Assembly (NCBI RefSeq): GCF_011302055.1
Contig: NZ_CP049871.1
Span: 1,446,501-1,510,500 of the forward strand
Length of the DNA stretch: 64,000 nucleotides
Direction: 5' to 3'
Origin: Sphingomonas sinipercae
Lineage (GTDB): Bacteria; Pseudomonadota; Alphaproteobacteria; Sphingomonadales; Sphingomonadaceae
The notes under the pieces were generated by a model that ran no database searches, was not told where the DNA came from, and was given only the letters and a program-made list of their open reading frames with translations. Within the stretch, counting starts at the first letter, position 1; every line of letters starts with the position of its first letter. Shown here in pieces: positions 45,664 through 56,171 of the stretch. The translations under genes were made by a program, and so were the position numbers.

Positions 45664-46880
45664 TCGTGCAGCCGGCGGCACACGCAGGAAAGGCCGGCCT
45701 CCGCCGCCGGTGGCTCGATCACGCGCTCGCCCTTGGCGAGGCTGACCCGGGCCCCTGCTTCGCCTGGCATAGTCGGGTGGCGTTCGTGCTCACCCTGCTG
45801 TCGTTCCTGACGCTGCTTGGCGGGGCCTATGTCTACAGCAAGGCCGCGCCGGGCGTGGACTTCACGAGCTTCTGGTCGGCCGGGCACCTGGCCGTCACCG
45901 GGCACCCGGCCCTGGCTTACGACCAGGCCGTCCATCGCGCGGTGCAGATGACGGTCGCGCACATGGGCGGCGCAATGCCCTTTCCCTACCCGCCGCCGTT
46001 CCTGCTGGTGGTGATGCCGATCGGCTTCCATCCTTTCTGGCTGGCCTATCTGGTCTGGGTCGCGGTCGGTGCGACGCTCTTCCTGCTGGCGACCCGGCGC
46101 TTGATGCCGGCAACCTACGCCTTGTCGCACCCGGCCGCCTTCATGAACGTCGTTGGCGGGCAGAACGGATTCCTGACCTGCTCGGTGTTCATTGCCGCCT
46201 TTGCCGCGCTCGAACGCCGCCCGTTGCTTGCCGGCGCGCTGTTCGGCCTGTTCGTCTGCAAGCCGCAGCTCGCCTGCCTGGTGCCGATTGCCTTTATCGC
46301 CGGCGGTCACTGGCGCGCCTTCTTCGCCGCGGCCGCCTCGGGGCTCCTGGTCCTGCTGCTCGGGCTCGCGCTGTTCGGCGTCGAATCCTACCGCGGCTTC
46401 TTCGCCATGAGCGCACATTTCGCCGGCCTGATCGAAAACAGCGCCTGGCGCTGGAACCAGCTCGCCAGCGTCTTCGCCTTCGCCCGCTTCTTCGGCATCG
46501 CTCAGGGACCGGCGTTCGTGGCGCAAGCGTTGGCGGCCATCGCCGCCATCGTGCTGACCTGGCGCGCATGGGCTTTGAAGCACGACCAGCGGGTCCCGAT
46601 CCTTGCCGCATCGACCATGCTGATTTCGCCCTATTTGTTCACCTACGACACGCTGCTCCTGATCATCCCGCTGGCCGCCTTCCTGCAGCAGCGCCAGGCC
46701 GGGCGCTTTGTCGCTGTGTGGATGGGGTCGTTCCTGACGGTGCTGTGCTTCACCGGCGCCTTTGCGATGCCGATCCCGAACCTCACGCCCATCGCCGCGA
46801 TTGCGAGCCTGTTTTGGCTTCACAATTGCGACCTTCGCTTGCTGCTCCCAAATAGGTCCAGGGTTTCGGCCGCCGCCTGA
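45660..46880 (+). CDS. GT87-like (DUF2029) membrane glycosyltransferase
   Basis: A 406-residue polytopic protein with about ten hydrophobic helices. It has the Asp-containing first loop VDFTSFWSAGHLAVTGHPALAYD typical of DUF2029/GT87 polyprenol-phosphate-mannose-dependent mannosyltransferases. The motif FPYPPPFLLVVMPIGF follows, and VVGGQNGFLTCSVFI is also family-like. It starts with TTG 45660 (overlapping the ICMT stop) or GTG 45666. Substrate is not defined. Confidence 0.8.
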   Translation: MIVQPAAHAGKAGLRRRWLDHALALGEADPGPCFAWHSRVAFVLTLLSFLTLLGGAYVYSKAAPGVDFTSFWSAGHLAVTGHPALAYDQAVHRAVQMTVAHMGGAMPFPYPPPFLLVVMPIGFHPFWLAYLVWVAVGATLFLLATRRLMPATYALSHPAAFMNVVGGQNGFLTCSVFIAAFAALERRPLLAGALFGLFVCKPQLACLVPIAFIAGGHWRAFFAAAASGLLVLLLGLALFGVESYRGFFAMSAHFAGLIENSAWRWNQLASVFAFARFFGIAQGPAFVAQALAAIAAIVLTWRAWALKHDQRVPILAASTMLISPYLFTYDTLLLIIPLAAFLQQRQAGRFVAVWMGSFLTVLCFTGAFAMPIPNLTPIAAIASLFWLHNCDLRLLLPNRSRVSAAA

Positions 46881-46911
46881 TTATCGGCTCGGCACAGCCG
46901 CGATCCCGAAC

Positions 46912-47046
46912 GTTGAGGGGTATCGCGTGATACGCTTCTGGAACAATGATGCGCGGGAGCGAATCGGAGGAAGGGTTGCGGTGATCGAGGAGGCGTTGAA
47001 CGATGGGCGCTTCCTCACGCCCGCCGCCGACGGGGGGCGCCGGTGA
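46912..47046 (+). pseudogene. C-terminal remnant of a DUF559 (Vsr-like) endonuclease-domain gene
   Basis: The open frame just before dnaG encodes EGYRVIRFWNND followed by a helix (RVAVIEEALNDGRF). This matches the usual end of DUF559 proteins (GYRVLRFWNNEVL ... VLERI). The rest of the domain is missing: upstream, the frame runs into the GT87 gene in another register. The stop overlaps the dnaG GTG by GTGA. It is probably decayed, although ribosomes reading it could couple into dnaG. Confidence 0.65.
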
Positions 47047-48908
47047 CCCTCTCCCCCGCCTGGCTGGACGAGCTTCGCGCCCGCACCGTGCTGTCCGCCA
47101 TCATCCAGCCGTCGGTGAAGCTCACTCGCGCCGGGCGCGAGTGGAAGGCGTGCTGCCCGTTCCACAATGAAAAGACGCCCAGCTTCACGATCAACGACGA
47201 AAAGGGCTTCTACCATTGCTTCGGCTGCGGCGCGCACGGCGATGCGATCCGCTTCCTGACCGAAGCGCGGGGCCTTCCGTTCATGGACGCGGTCAAGGAA
47301 CTTGCCGGCAAGGCGGGCATGGACGTCCCCGCCCCCGACCCGCGCGCCGCCGCCCAGGCCGAACGGACGTCATCGCTGACCGATGTCATGGCGGCCGTGC
47401 AGCGCTGGTTTGCCGAACAGCTCGGCGGAATCGACGGCGCCTCGGCGCGCGAATATCTCAAGGGGCGCGGCATCGACGCGGCGACCGTGGCCCGCTTCGG
47501 CATCGGCCTGGCGCCGGATAACCGAACCGCGCTCAAGCGCGCGCTGGCCGAGCTTGGCGAGGACCGGCTGGTCGAAACCGGGATGCTGGTCAAGCCCGAC
47601 GAAGGCAAGGACACGTACGACCGCTTCCGCGGGCGGCTGATGATCCCGATCCGCGACCAGCGCGGGCGAGTCATCGCCTTCGGCGGGCGGATCCTGGGCG
47701 ACGGCGAGCCCAAATATCTCAACTCCCCCGACACGCCGCTCTTCGACAAGGGCCGCACCCTCTACAATATCGACCGTGCCGGCCCGGCCAGCCGGCAAGC
47801 CAAGAGGCTGATCGTCGTCGAAGGCTATATGGACGTCATTGCCCTCGACCGCGCCGGCATCAGCGAAGTCGTCGCGCCCAACGGCACCGCGGTGACCGAA
47901 GCGCAGCTGGAGCGGATGTGGCGGCTCGATCCGGCGCCGATCCTCTGCTTCGATGGCGATGCGGCGGGCCGCAAGGCCGCGATCCGCGCCGCCGCCCGCG
48001 CCTTGCCCCACATCGGGCCCGACCGGACTTTGCGCTTCGTCGAGCTTCCCGCCGGGCAGGACCCGGACGACATCGTCCGCGCTGGCGGGCCGGAAGCGAT
48101 GAATGCGCTCCTTGCCGAGCCCGAAGCGCTCGACCGCCGCTTGTTCCGGCACGAACGCGATGCCGCCGCGCTGACCACGCCCGAGGCCCGCGCCGGCCTT
48201 CGCCAGCGGCTGATCGAACATTCGCAATCCATCCAGCATCCCGACCTTCGCCGCCTCTACCGCGACCAGTGGATGGACGCTTTCCAGGCGGAGATGGACC
48301 AGGCCCGCCCGCCCCGCCGCCAGTGGCAGCCCGGGAGCGGCGGTGGGCCGCAGCGTCCGCGCGGAAGCTTCAAGAACGGGCGCTTCACTCCGCCTCCTTC
48401 CCCGCCCAGCGACACCGCGCGGCGCATCGCCAGCGGCGGAATCGACGCCTCGACCGCGCGCGCCTTGATCCTCGGCTTCATCAATTTTCCCGCCGCTTTG
48501 CCCGAACATTGCCAGCAGCTCGCCCACCTCGGCATCCGCGACCGCACCCTCTCCGCCCTTCGCGAACGGCTGGTCGAAGCGGCACTCTCCCGGCAAACGC
48601 TTGATCGGGAAGAGCTTGTCACCATATTGCAACACGCCGGACCGGCTTCGGGCCTTGCGCCCGCGGCCAATTCCGGCGGAATCGGCTTTTCCTTCACCCG
48701 TAGCGACGCCGAGCCCGAGCGGGCCGTGCGTGACCTGGGCGTCGCCATCGACGCCCTTGCCGCGGAGGAGGAGATCGGCGCCGCGCTTCTCGAAGCGACC
48801 GAGCGCCTGAAAGCCGGGGACGAAGATGCGTTCGACGAGCAGCGCCGGCTGCACGTCGCGCGTGAAGAAATCATGCAACGGCTGGCGTCTCTCGCCGGCA
48901 CTGAGTAA
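47043..48908 (+). CDS. dnaG: DNA primase DnaG
   Basis: DnaG lays RNA primers at the replication fork. The 621-residue protein has the N-terminal CHC2 zinc site ([12 protein letters not shown] ... HCFGCGAHG). The Toprim core includes [17 protein letters not shown] and [13 protein letters not shown]. The C-terminal helicase-binding region starts at about residue 450 after a Pro-rich linker. It begins with GTG 47043 and precedes rpoD by 14 nt, part of the conserved dnaG-rpoD pair. Confidence 0.97.
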   Translation: MTLSPAWLDELRARTVLSAIIQPSVKLTRAGREWKACCPFHNEKTPSFTINDEKGFYHCFGCGAHGDAIRFLTEARGLPFMDAVKELAGKAGMDVPAPDPRAAAQAERTSSLTDVMAAVQRWFAEQLGGIDGASAREYLKGRGIDAATVARFGIGLAPDNRTALKRALAELGEDRLVETGMLVKPDEGKDTYDRFRGRLMIPIRDQRGRVIAFGGRILGDGEPKYLNSPDTPLFDKGRTLYNIDRAGPASRQAKRLIVVEGYMDVIALDRAGISEVVAPNGTAVTEAQLERMWRLDPAPILCFDGDAAGRKAAIRAAARALPHIGPDRTLRFVELPAGQDPDDIVRAGGPEAMNALLAEPEALDRRLFRHERDAAALTTPEARAGLRQRLIEHSQSIQHPDLRRLYRDQWMDAFQAEMDQARPPRRQWQPGSGGGPQRPRGSFKNGRFTPPPSPPSDTARRIASGGIDASTARALILGFINFPAALPEHCQQLAHLGIRDRTLSALRERLVEAALSRQTLDREELVTILQHAGPASGLAPAANSGGIGFSFTRSDAEPERAVRDLGVAIDALAAEEEIGAALLEATERLKAGDEDAFDEQRRLHVAREEIMQRLASLAGTE

Positions 48909-48922
48909 GCGGCACCGCAACC

Positions 48923-50953
<2,031 letters not shown>

Positions 50954-50963
50954 GGCAGCCCTA

Positions 50964-51884
50964 GTGTCACTTGGCGCTGACTTGGCAGAAATTGAACGGC
51001 GACGACCTTCGCCACCTGCCGAGTTATTCAAGTACGTCGTCAGCGACAGGATCGATGTTTTAGAAAACGCGCTCATACGTTTTTCGCCTCCGCTGAATAC
51101 CAATGACATCTTTGAAGTACGACAGACTTTCGATCTTATTATGGGACCGAAGATGCAGCTGCTTTTTGAAGAAGCGGCTGCAGAAGCGGACGTTGACGGG
51201 GGCATCAGTGACGCGCTTCGTGAATCCCCATTATCCGCGCTGAATGTCGATCAGGCCAAGCAAATGATGTCGGCAGTTACAGGCGCCAACGTTGAGCACC
51301 TGATGCGACGTCTTTTAGGCGATTTCATCGCTCAAATGCCTGCTCAGATGAACGCGCCTGAGAATATAGACCGACTTATTGATCGAGTGGCGGGGAAACA
51401 ACTTCTACTGTCGTTGAGCGAAAAATCAGACAGCTCCCCAATGTGGGCGCATTACGCTGGAAACTCGTCAGGGTTCGTCATTGCGTTTGACACCAGCTCG
51501 GATTTTTTTCGGCGGGGAGAAAATTACGAACTGCAGGGTCTTCATAAGGTCGCGTACTTCGACGGAAGAGTGCCTGAAATTATGGATAATCCGTATGGAG
51601 CTTTAATCTCCAAACAGGCCGATTGGAGCTATGAAAGGGAATGGCGGCTATACGCTAAGGTTGAAGATGCGTCAGTGATCACCAAAGTACAGCACGAGCA
51701 AATTCACCTAGTCCCATTTCCCCACGCTGCCGTGAGGCGAGTGATACTTGGTAGTCGCGCATCCGACGAGTTAAAGTGCAGTATTAAGTCGCTGATCGAA
51801 AGAGGCTATCCAGGAGTTCATCTGACACGAGCGACGCCCGACCGACGCTCTGCAACTCTCATCGAACTGCCTGTCGAAGATTAG
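50964..51884 (+). CDS. DUF2971-family protein, first gene of an AT-richer cassette
   Basis: A 306-residue protein with the DUF2971 pattern. The N-terminal LFKYVV ... IRFSPPLNTNDIFEV is the usual 'KY ... f..p..lNDpFe' block. KSDSSPMWAHYAGNSSGFVIAF and ISKQADWSYEREWRLYA follow in order. The family has no firm biochemical function; members are often in mobile or defence-rich regions. The start is GTG 50964, 11 nt after rpoD. Codon use (many A/T third bases) contrasts sharply with rpoD, indicating transfer. Confidence 0.78.
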   Translation: MSLGADLAEIERRRPSPPAELFKYVVSDRIDVLENALIRFSPPLNTNDIFEVRQTFDLIMGPKMQLLFEEAAAEADVDGGISDALRESPLSALNVDQAKQMMSAVTGANVEHLMRRLLGDFIAQMPAQMNAPENIDRLIDRVAGKQLLLSLSEKSDSSPMWAHYAGNSSGFVIAFDTSSDFFRRGENYELQGLHKVAYFDGRVPEIMDNPYGALISKQADWSYEREWRLYAKVEDASVITKVQHEQIHLVPFPHAAVRRVILGSRASDELKCSIKSLIERGYPGVHLTRATPDRRSATLIELPVED

Positions 51885-51939
51885 CACTCAAATTCAGCGG
51901 CGCTTGTTCACGGGCTGTTCCAGTCCTATAAGGCTCCTG

Positions 51940-53040
51940 ATGAAATGCGAGATCGAGTTCCTTGCAGTTGGCGACGCTAGCTGCGCTGGTGATGCAATTA
52001 TCGTCCGGTACGGGGACGAGCGACTGTGGGAGCTCATGCTAGTGGATGGCGGCCATGCCGCTACCGGCGAGAAGATTGTCGGTCACCTCAAGACATACTT
52101 CGGTGCCGATGTGACGCTCGAACACGTAGTACTGACGCATTCAGACGGAGATCATGCATCAGGCTTACGGAAGGTGCTGGAGGAAGTGCACGTTAGAAAC
52201 GTGTGGCTGCACATTCCGTGGTTTTCAGCAGATCCGACCCTTTTCGACTCGGCTTGGTCAGCAGAAGGCCTCCAAAAAGCCATTCAGAGAGAATATGACA
52301 TTATATCGGAGATCGTTGACCTCGCACATTCGCAGGGTTCAGTTCTGCACTACCCATTCACCGGCGCGTTGATTGGACCATTCTTCGTCTGTTCACCAAC
52401 CCTGTACGCTTACCAGAACCTGCTTCCGCAGTTCGACAAAACGCCTGACCCGAATGAAGCTGTGATCCGGGCGAGAAACATGTGGCTTGGGAAAGAGTCT
52501 CTCGCCCAACGGATATTTGGCGCAGCGCGCACATCGGTAGCAGGCTGGACCGCAGAAGACTGGCTCGATGAGCGCCTTCAAGACGGAGGGTTAACCAGCG
52601 CGAGCAATGAAAGCAGCGTCGTGCTCTACGGCCGGTTCGATCAAGGCAACGTCTTGTTGACTGGTGACGCCGGCATCAACGCGCTTACTTGGTCTGCCAA
52701 CTACCTTGAATCTCAGCAATTACCTTTACGACAATTCAGCTTTGTTCAGGTTCCTCACCACGGGAGTCGTCGCAACGTTGGGCCGACGATCCTCAATCGA
52801 GTTTTGGGGCCGATAGCAGAACCTGGCAGCGTACCTCACTTTTCTGCATTCGTGTCCGCTCCAGCTGACGACGCTAAGCACCCGCGTCGAATAGTAACGA
52901 ATGCCTTCCGACGTCGGGGCGCGAGAGTTATAGCCACCCAAGGGCAGGATAAAATACACTACGGCGGCTTCGGTAAGCGGGCCGGTTATGTCGATGTGAC
53001 ACCTCTGCCATTTTTCGACATCGTTGAGGAGTACGACTAG
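51940..53040 (+). CDS. ComEC-type metallo-beta-lactamase-fold hydrolase
   Basis: A 366-residue protein. Its metal motif THSDGDHASGL supplies H67, D69, D71 and H72. Further family marks are MLVDGGH near residue 34, a late GNVLLTGDAG with a metal Asp, and VPHHGSRRN. These match the hydrolase domain of ComEC/Rec2-like proteins, which degrade nucleic acids or nucleotides, but no competence channel is attached. ATG 51940 is preferred over an upstream extension. It lies 55 nt after the DUF2971 gene and 43 nt before a membrane-protein gene, all on one strand with AT-richer codons. Confidence 0.85.
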   Translation: MKCEIEFLAVGDASCAGDAIIVRYGDERLWELMLVDGGHAATGEKIVGHLKTYFGADVTLEHVVLTHSDGDHASGLRKVLEEVHVRNVWLHIPWFSADPTLFDSAWSAEGLQKAIQREYDIISEIVDLAHSQGSVLHYPFTGALIGPFFVCSPTLYAYQNLLPQFDKTPDPNEAVIRARNMWLGKESLAQRIFGAARTSVAGWTAEDWLDERLQDGGLTSASNESSVVLYGRFDQGNVLLTGDAGINALTWSANYLESQQLPLRQFSFVQVPHHGSRRNVGPTILNRVLGPIAEPGSVPHFSAFVSAPADDAKHPRRIVTNAFRRRGARVIATQGQDKIHYGGFGKRAGYVDVTPLPFFDIVEEYD

Positions 53041-53083
53041 TCACACGGTTAGCTATCAGTAGGGCGGTCGATGGGAGGCACGC

Positions 53084-53590
53084 GTGGACAAGCTGATCGA
53101 CAAGATCGATTCATATAACATTTTCAATTACTTCGTTCCAGGAGCGGTAGTTTTCGAGTTCGTAAGGGCGTTCCTTGGCAGTGCGGAGTCGACGGACATC
53201 CTATCTCGTTTGCTGCTTTACTACCTCACGGGCCTAACAGTTAGCCGACTAGGTTCGCTAGTTCTGGAGCCGCTTTTCAAGATGCTTAAGCTTGTGACGC
53301 ATTCGGACTACACTTCCTACGTTCTGGCCTGCGAACGCGACAAGAAAATTGAGCTATTTGTTGAGATCGCCAACATGTACCGAACAATCTATGTCGGGGC
53401 TTTAGTGTGTTTGGTGATAACGTTCGTTCTGAGTCCTCCTCCGTATTTTGTGGAGAACTTAATCAGCATCAGGATTGCTCTTGGGCTGCTAGCGATATTG
53501 TTCTTTTTATCGTATCGAAAACAGTCTGGGTACGTGAACAAAAGAGTTATAGTTTGCTCAAGGCCTGAAACGACGGTTTCAAGTGCTTGA
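53084..53590 (+). CDS. Small membrane protein ending the cassette
   Basis: A 168-residue protein with no family recognised. It starts DKLIDKIDSYNIFNYFVPG, then hydrophobic segments at about residues 16-32, 42-62, 103-122 and 128-145. A charged middle (YVLACERDKKIELFVEIA) and a short tail follow. GTG 53084 has a good GGGAGG site. It is the third member of the AT-richer unit; a membrane effector or anchor for the metallohydrolase is possible but unproven. Confidence 0.7.
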   Translation: MDKLIDKIDSYNIFNYFVPGAVVFEFVRAFLGSAESTDILSRLLLYYLTGLTVSRLGSLVLEPLFKMLKLVTHSDYTSYVLACERDKKIELFVEIANMYRTIYVGALVCLVITFVLSPPPYFVENLISIRIALGLLAILFFLSYRKQSGYVNKRVIVCSRPETTVSSA

Positions 53591-53597
53591 ACTCGCC

Positions 53598-53700
53598 ATG
53601 TCGTCACGGGAGTAAATCCCGTGACGTCGAAGCTGTCACCCTACGGGCGCAGCCCGGCCGGCACCCGATGGCTCTTCGCCAGGGCACAGCTCTCTTCGTC
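53598..53700 (-). repeat. REP-like two-hairpin element, copy D
   Basis: It contains GTCACGGGA-5 nt-TCCCGTGAC (53603-53625), a perfect 9-bp stem. This is linked to a GCCGGCCGGGCTGCGC-type core on the minus strand and a weak second hairpin. It has the same orientation as copy C and is inverted relative to copies A and B. Confidence 0.7.
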
Positions 53701-53711
53701 GGTGCGCTCCC

Positions 53712-54107
53712 CTACCCCCGCGCCTTCCGCGTCACCGTGACGTTGAGCACGCAAATGTCGACAAAGGTGAAGTCGAGCGCGCCGAGGTCGGGCGGGGTTT
53801 TGTACCAGGCCCACAGGTTCGACCCGGTTACCAGTTGGCACAGTGCGGTGAGCTTGATTTCCGGATTGTCCTTGCCCGGCTCGTCGGGGATGCCGACGCT
53901 AACGCCGCGCCACGGTCCGAAGCCCGTTCCCGCTTCGTAGCAGATCCGCAGGGTATAGATCGCCGACAATCCGGGGGCGACGTTTGCCGTCAGTTCCGTC
54001 GGCGCCGTGCGGATCACCTCGCGATAACAGTGCGGGTCGAGGTTCTGCAGCGTTACTTCCGGCGCCGGCTGGAGAAGCAGGCCGGCCAGCAGGATCGCCG
54101 TCTTCAC
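53712..54107 (-). CDS. Small secreted protein, paralogue 1 of a tandem pair
   Basis: A 131-residue protein beginning with GTG 54107 and a signal-like stretch (VKTAILLAGLLLQPAPE). It shares with its upstream neighbour the block IYTLRICY, then VGIPDEPGKDNP and an internal Cys in CQLV, and a terminal DICVLNVTV. The conserved Cys residues suggest a disulfide-containing periplasmic protein. No family recognised. It overlaps the stop of the neighbour by GTGA. Confidence 0.6.
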   Translation of the reverse strand: MKTAILLAGLLLQPAPEVTLQNLDPHCYREVIRTAPTELTANVAPGLSAIYTLRICYEAGTGFGPWRGVSVGIPDEPGKDNPEIKLTALCQLVTGSNLWAWYKTPPDLGALDFTFVDICVLNVTVTRKARG

Positions 54108-54511
54108 CGCCCGGCTCCCTCGATCGCCGCGGTCGGTGCGTCGCCGATCACCGCCATGCCGAGCACGCAGATGTTCATCGACGGGGTCGTGTAGGTTGCC
54201 GGCGGCGCTGGCGGAGTCAGCCACATCAACATCTTCGTGCCGCTGACCAGCTTGCAATCGGCGGCGATCAAAGTGTCCGGGTTGTCCTTGCCCGGCTCGT
54301 CGGGAATGCCGACGCGCACCGCCCGCAGCGGTTTATAATCGGCATAGCAGATGCGCAGGGTATAGATCGTCGTCGGGTCGGCCGGCATCTGGCCGGTCAG
54401 CTGCACCGGCGTCGGATGGGCGATCGTTCGATAGCAATTGGGCTTGAGCGTCGTCGGCAATTCCATCGTCACCGGCTGGGCCGCCAGAGCCATCAGCAAC
54501 ACTGCCTTCAT
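54104..54511 (-). CDS. Small secreted protein, paralogue 2 of a tandem pair
   Basis: A 135-residue protein with an N-terminal signal (MKAVLLMALAAQPV). It has the same body as the next gene: KPNCYRTIAHPTPVQL, IYTLRICYADY, VRVGIPDEPGKDNP, CKLVSG, MNICVLGMAV. The pair evidently arose by tandem duplication and is cotranscribed. No function recognised. Confidence 0.6.
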   Translation of the reverse strand: MKAVLLMALAAQPVTMELPTTLKPNCYRTIAHPTPVQLTGQMPADPTTIYTLRICYADYKPLRAVRVGIPDEPGKDNPDTLIAADCKLVSGTKMLMWLTPPAPPATYTTPSMNICVLGMAVIGDAPTAAIEGAGR

Positions 54512-54549
54512 TGATCGCTCCCCCTGCCCCGAGCAATCGCAAGCTAGCG

Positions 54550-54656
54550 CAGCCGTCATGGGAGTAAATCCCGTGACGTCGAAGCTGTCGGTCGCTTCGC
54601 GCCCGCAGCCCGGCCGGCATGCAGCGTCTCTCAGCTAAGCTGGCGCTTAGCTTCGG
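54550..54656 (-). repeat. REP-like two-hairpin element, copy C
   Basis: Hairpin GTCATGGGA/TCCCGTGAC (54555-54577, one G-U pair) and a second hairpin GCTAAGC-TGGC-GCTTAGC (54634-54651). They are joined by the shared core read GCCGGCCGGGCTGCGGGCGC on the minus strand. It lies between the secreted-protein pair and the HTH-like gene. Confidence 0.75.
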
Positions 54657-54703
54657 CGCTTTATGCTGTCCTACACCCCCCCTTTTATGGCTTATCCTGT
54701 TGG

Positions 54704-55423
54704 ATGCAGACCAAAGACAAGCCAGCCGCCGCCCGCGCGGAGCAGGGCCCGCCCGAGCCGCCGTTCGATTTCTTCAACCCCCACTACAATCCTGAAAAGG
54801 CCGCCGCCGGCGACCCCTTCCCGTTCGACACCGCGCAGTACGGGCTGGTCGATCCGGATCCCGATCGCGTCGTCGATTTCACGCCCGTCCCGCGCCTGCG
54901 CAAGCGCAGGAACGGCTGGGACGAGCAGACGCAGCGCCTGTTCATCCTTGCCCTCTCCGAATGCGGTTGCGTGTCCCATGCGGCGCGGGTGGTTGGGCGC
55001 ACGCCCAGCACCGCTTACCGGCTGCTGGAGGCGGACGGGGCGGAGAGCTTCGCCAAGGCGTGGGACAATGCCATCGCGCTCGGCATCGACCGGCTGCGTG
55101 CCGACGCGATGGATCGCGCGATTCGCGGCGCCTGGGTGCCGGTGGTCCGCCGCGGGCGGCTGGTGCGGTTCGAACATCGCCGCAACGACCGGCTCGCCAT
55201 CGGGCTGCTGTCCGGCCGCGACCACTCGATCGCGGAGCGGCGCGAGCAGGCCGCCACGCGCCGCCTCTACCGGATCAAGCTCAAGGAACGCGCCCGCTAC
55301 GAAGCCAAGCTGAAGGCGCATCGGGAGGCGATCTGGGCCCAGCACCAGGCGATCCTCGACCGGATCGAGCATGAAAAAGCCAACCCGCCCCCGCGCCCAA
55401 TGCCCCGCATCCGGCGGCTCTAA
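54704..55423 (+). CDS. HTH-like conserved protein of unknown function
   Basis: A 239-residue protein. Residues 65-130 hold a helix-turn-helix-like segment (RLFILALSECGCVSHAARVVGRTPSTAYRLL, then AFAKAWDxAI-type FAKAWDNAIALG). I associate this block with a sphingomonad hypothetical-protein family resembling small-terminase or transposon-type HTH domains. The rest is basic and helical (RIKLKERARYEAKLKAHREA). It probably binds DNA; role unknown. The stop lies in the left arm of a hairpin (55420-55458). Confidence 0.7.
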   Translation: MQTKDKPAAARAEQGPPEPPFDFFNPHYNPEKAAAGDPFPFDTAQYGLVDPDPDRVVDFTPVPRLRKRRNGWDEQTQRLFILALSECGCVSHAARVVGRTPSTAYRLLEADGAESFAKAWDNAIALGIDRLRADAMDRAIRGAWVPVVRRGRLVRFEHRRNDRLAIGLLSGRDHSIAERREQAATRRLYRIKLKERARYEAKLKAHREAIWAQHQAILDRIEHEKANPPPRPMPRIRRL

Positions 55424-55458
55424 AGTCACGAAAATGCAGCACAACCGCGTGACTTTAG
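55420..55458. terminator. Hairpin over the stop codon of the HTH-like gene
   Basis: An 11-bp perfect inverted repeat, CTAAAGTCACG (55420-55430) and CGTGACTTTAG (55448-55458), with a 17-nt loop. It includes the TAA of the preceding gene. There is no U-run, so its role as a terminator is uncertain. GTCAC is shared with the nearby REP-like elements. Confidence 0.5.
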
Positions 55459-55473
55459 TGACCTTAAGCGACC

Positions 55474-55568
55474 GCGCAGAAGCGCAGCTTCTGTCGAAGA
55501 GATCGCGCAAGCCGGCCGACGACCGGCAAAGCCGCGTCGATCGACGTCACGGGCCGCCCCGTGACGGC
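55474..55568 (+). repeat. REP-like two-hairpin element, copy A
   Basis: First hairpin CAGAAGC-GCA-GCTTCTG (55477-55493), a core GCCGGCC, and a second hairpin GTCACGGG-CCGC-CCCGTGAC (55546-55565). It is followed directly by copy B in the same orientation. Confidence 0.8.
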
Positions 55569-55580
55569 CAAGCCACCGAC

Positions 55581-55690
55581 CACAAGCGAACGCTTCGAAG
55601 AAGCGAAGCTTGTGCGAAGAGTTGGCGAGTATCGGCCGGCCTGCGCGAAGCGACAGGACCGACGTCACGGAATTCACTTCCGTGACGGCC
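55581..55690 (+). repeat. REP-like two-hairpin element, copy B
   Basis: First hairpin of nested arms CACAAGC ... CGCTTC-GAA-GAAGCG ... GCTTGTG (55581-55614), core CGGCCGGCCTGCGC, and second hairpin GTCACGGAA-TTCAC-TTCCGTGAC (55664-55686). It is the most complete copy. Confidence 0.8.
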
Positions 55691-55710
55691 CCTCAACCCC
55701 GCTCGAACCC

Positions 55711-55968
55711 TCAGCCCGGCGGGTCGCCCATCGCGGCGCGCACCGCCTTGGTGGCGATGCCCTTCTCGACCCGCTCGAGCACGCTTGCTCGCGCCGACCA
55801 GCTCGCCGCGCTGGTTTCCAACCGGGTGCGCTGGTTGGCGTTGATCATCGCCGCCGATGCCAGCAGGTCGGCTTCCGCCCGCGCCCGGCACGCCAGGGCG
55901 GTGTCGCGCTTGACGCCGATGTTCCGCGCCGACGCGGCGGGCAGGTTGATGTCGAAAGCCCCGTTCAC
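55711..55968 (-). CDS. Small conserved hypothetical protein
   Basis: An 85-residue Ala-rich helical protein (NGAFDINLPAASARNIGVK at the start, then TRLETSAASWSARASVLERVE). No domain recognised. GTG 55968 overlaps the stop of the next upstream gene, so the two small genes form a unit. The protein is short but the coupling makes it likely real. Confidence 0.55.
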   Translation of the reverse strand: MNGAFDINLPAASARNIGVKRDTALACRARAEADLLASAAMINANQRTRLETSAASWSARASVLERVEKGIATKAVRAAMGDPPG

Positions 55969-56171
55969 GCGACGATCTCCACGGTGCGGATCGCCACGAC
56001 CAGGCCGGGGTCGGGCCGGTCGGCCGCGGGCGCCGGGTTCCTGGCCGCGCGGATCTGTGCGGCATAGCCTTCCGCCAGCGCCAGATGCGCCGCCCGGCCC
56101 GGCTCGCTCCCGGCCTTTCCAGCCATGTGGAGCGCGATCTGGTGACGGTGATACAGGTGATTGAGGTCCAT
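55965..56171 (-). CDS. Small conserved hypothetical protein (MDLNxLYHRHQ type)
   Basis: A 68-residue protein starting MDLNHLYHRHQIALHMAG and continuing with a helical Ala/Arg-rich region ending IRTVEIVA. Proteins with an N-terminal MDLNxLYHRxQ are, to my knowledge, recurring small hypotheticals in Sphingomonadales. Its function is unknown. It overlaps the downstream gene by GTGA. Confidence 0.65.
   Translation of the reverse strand: MDLNHLYHRHQIALHMAGKAGSEPGRAAHLALAEGYAAQIRAARNPAPAADRPDPGLVVAIRTVEIVA

Noticed and set aside
53598..55690. CRISPR array
   Set aside because: Repeats are four diverged two-hairpin elements in two orientations with genes between them, without regular spacers or cas genes.
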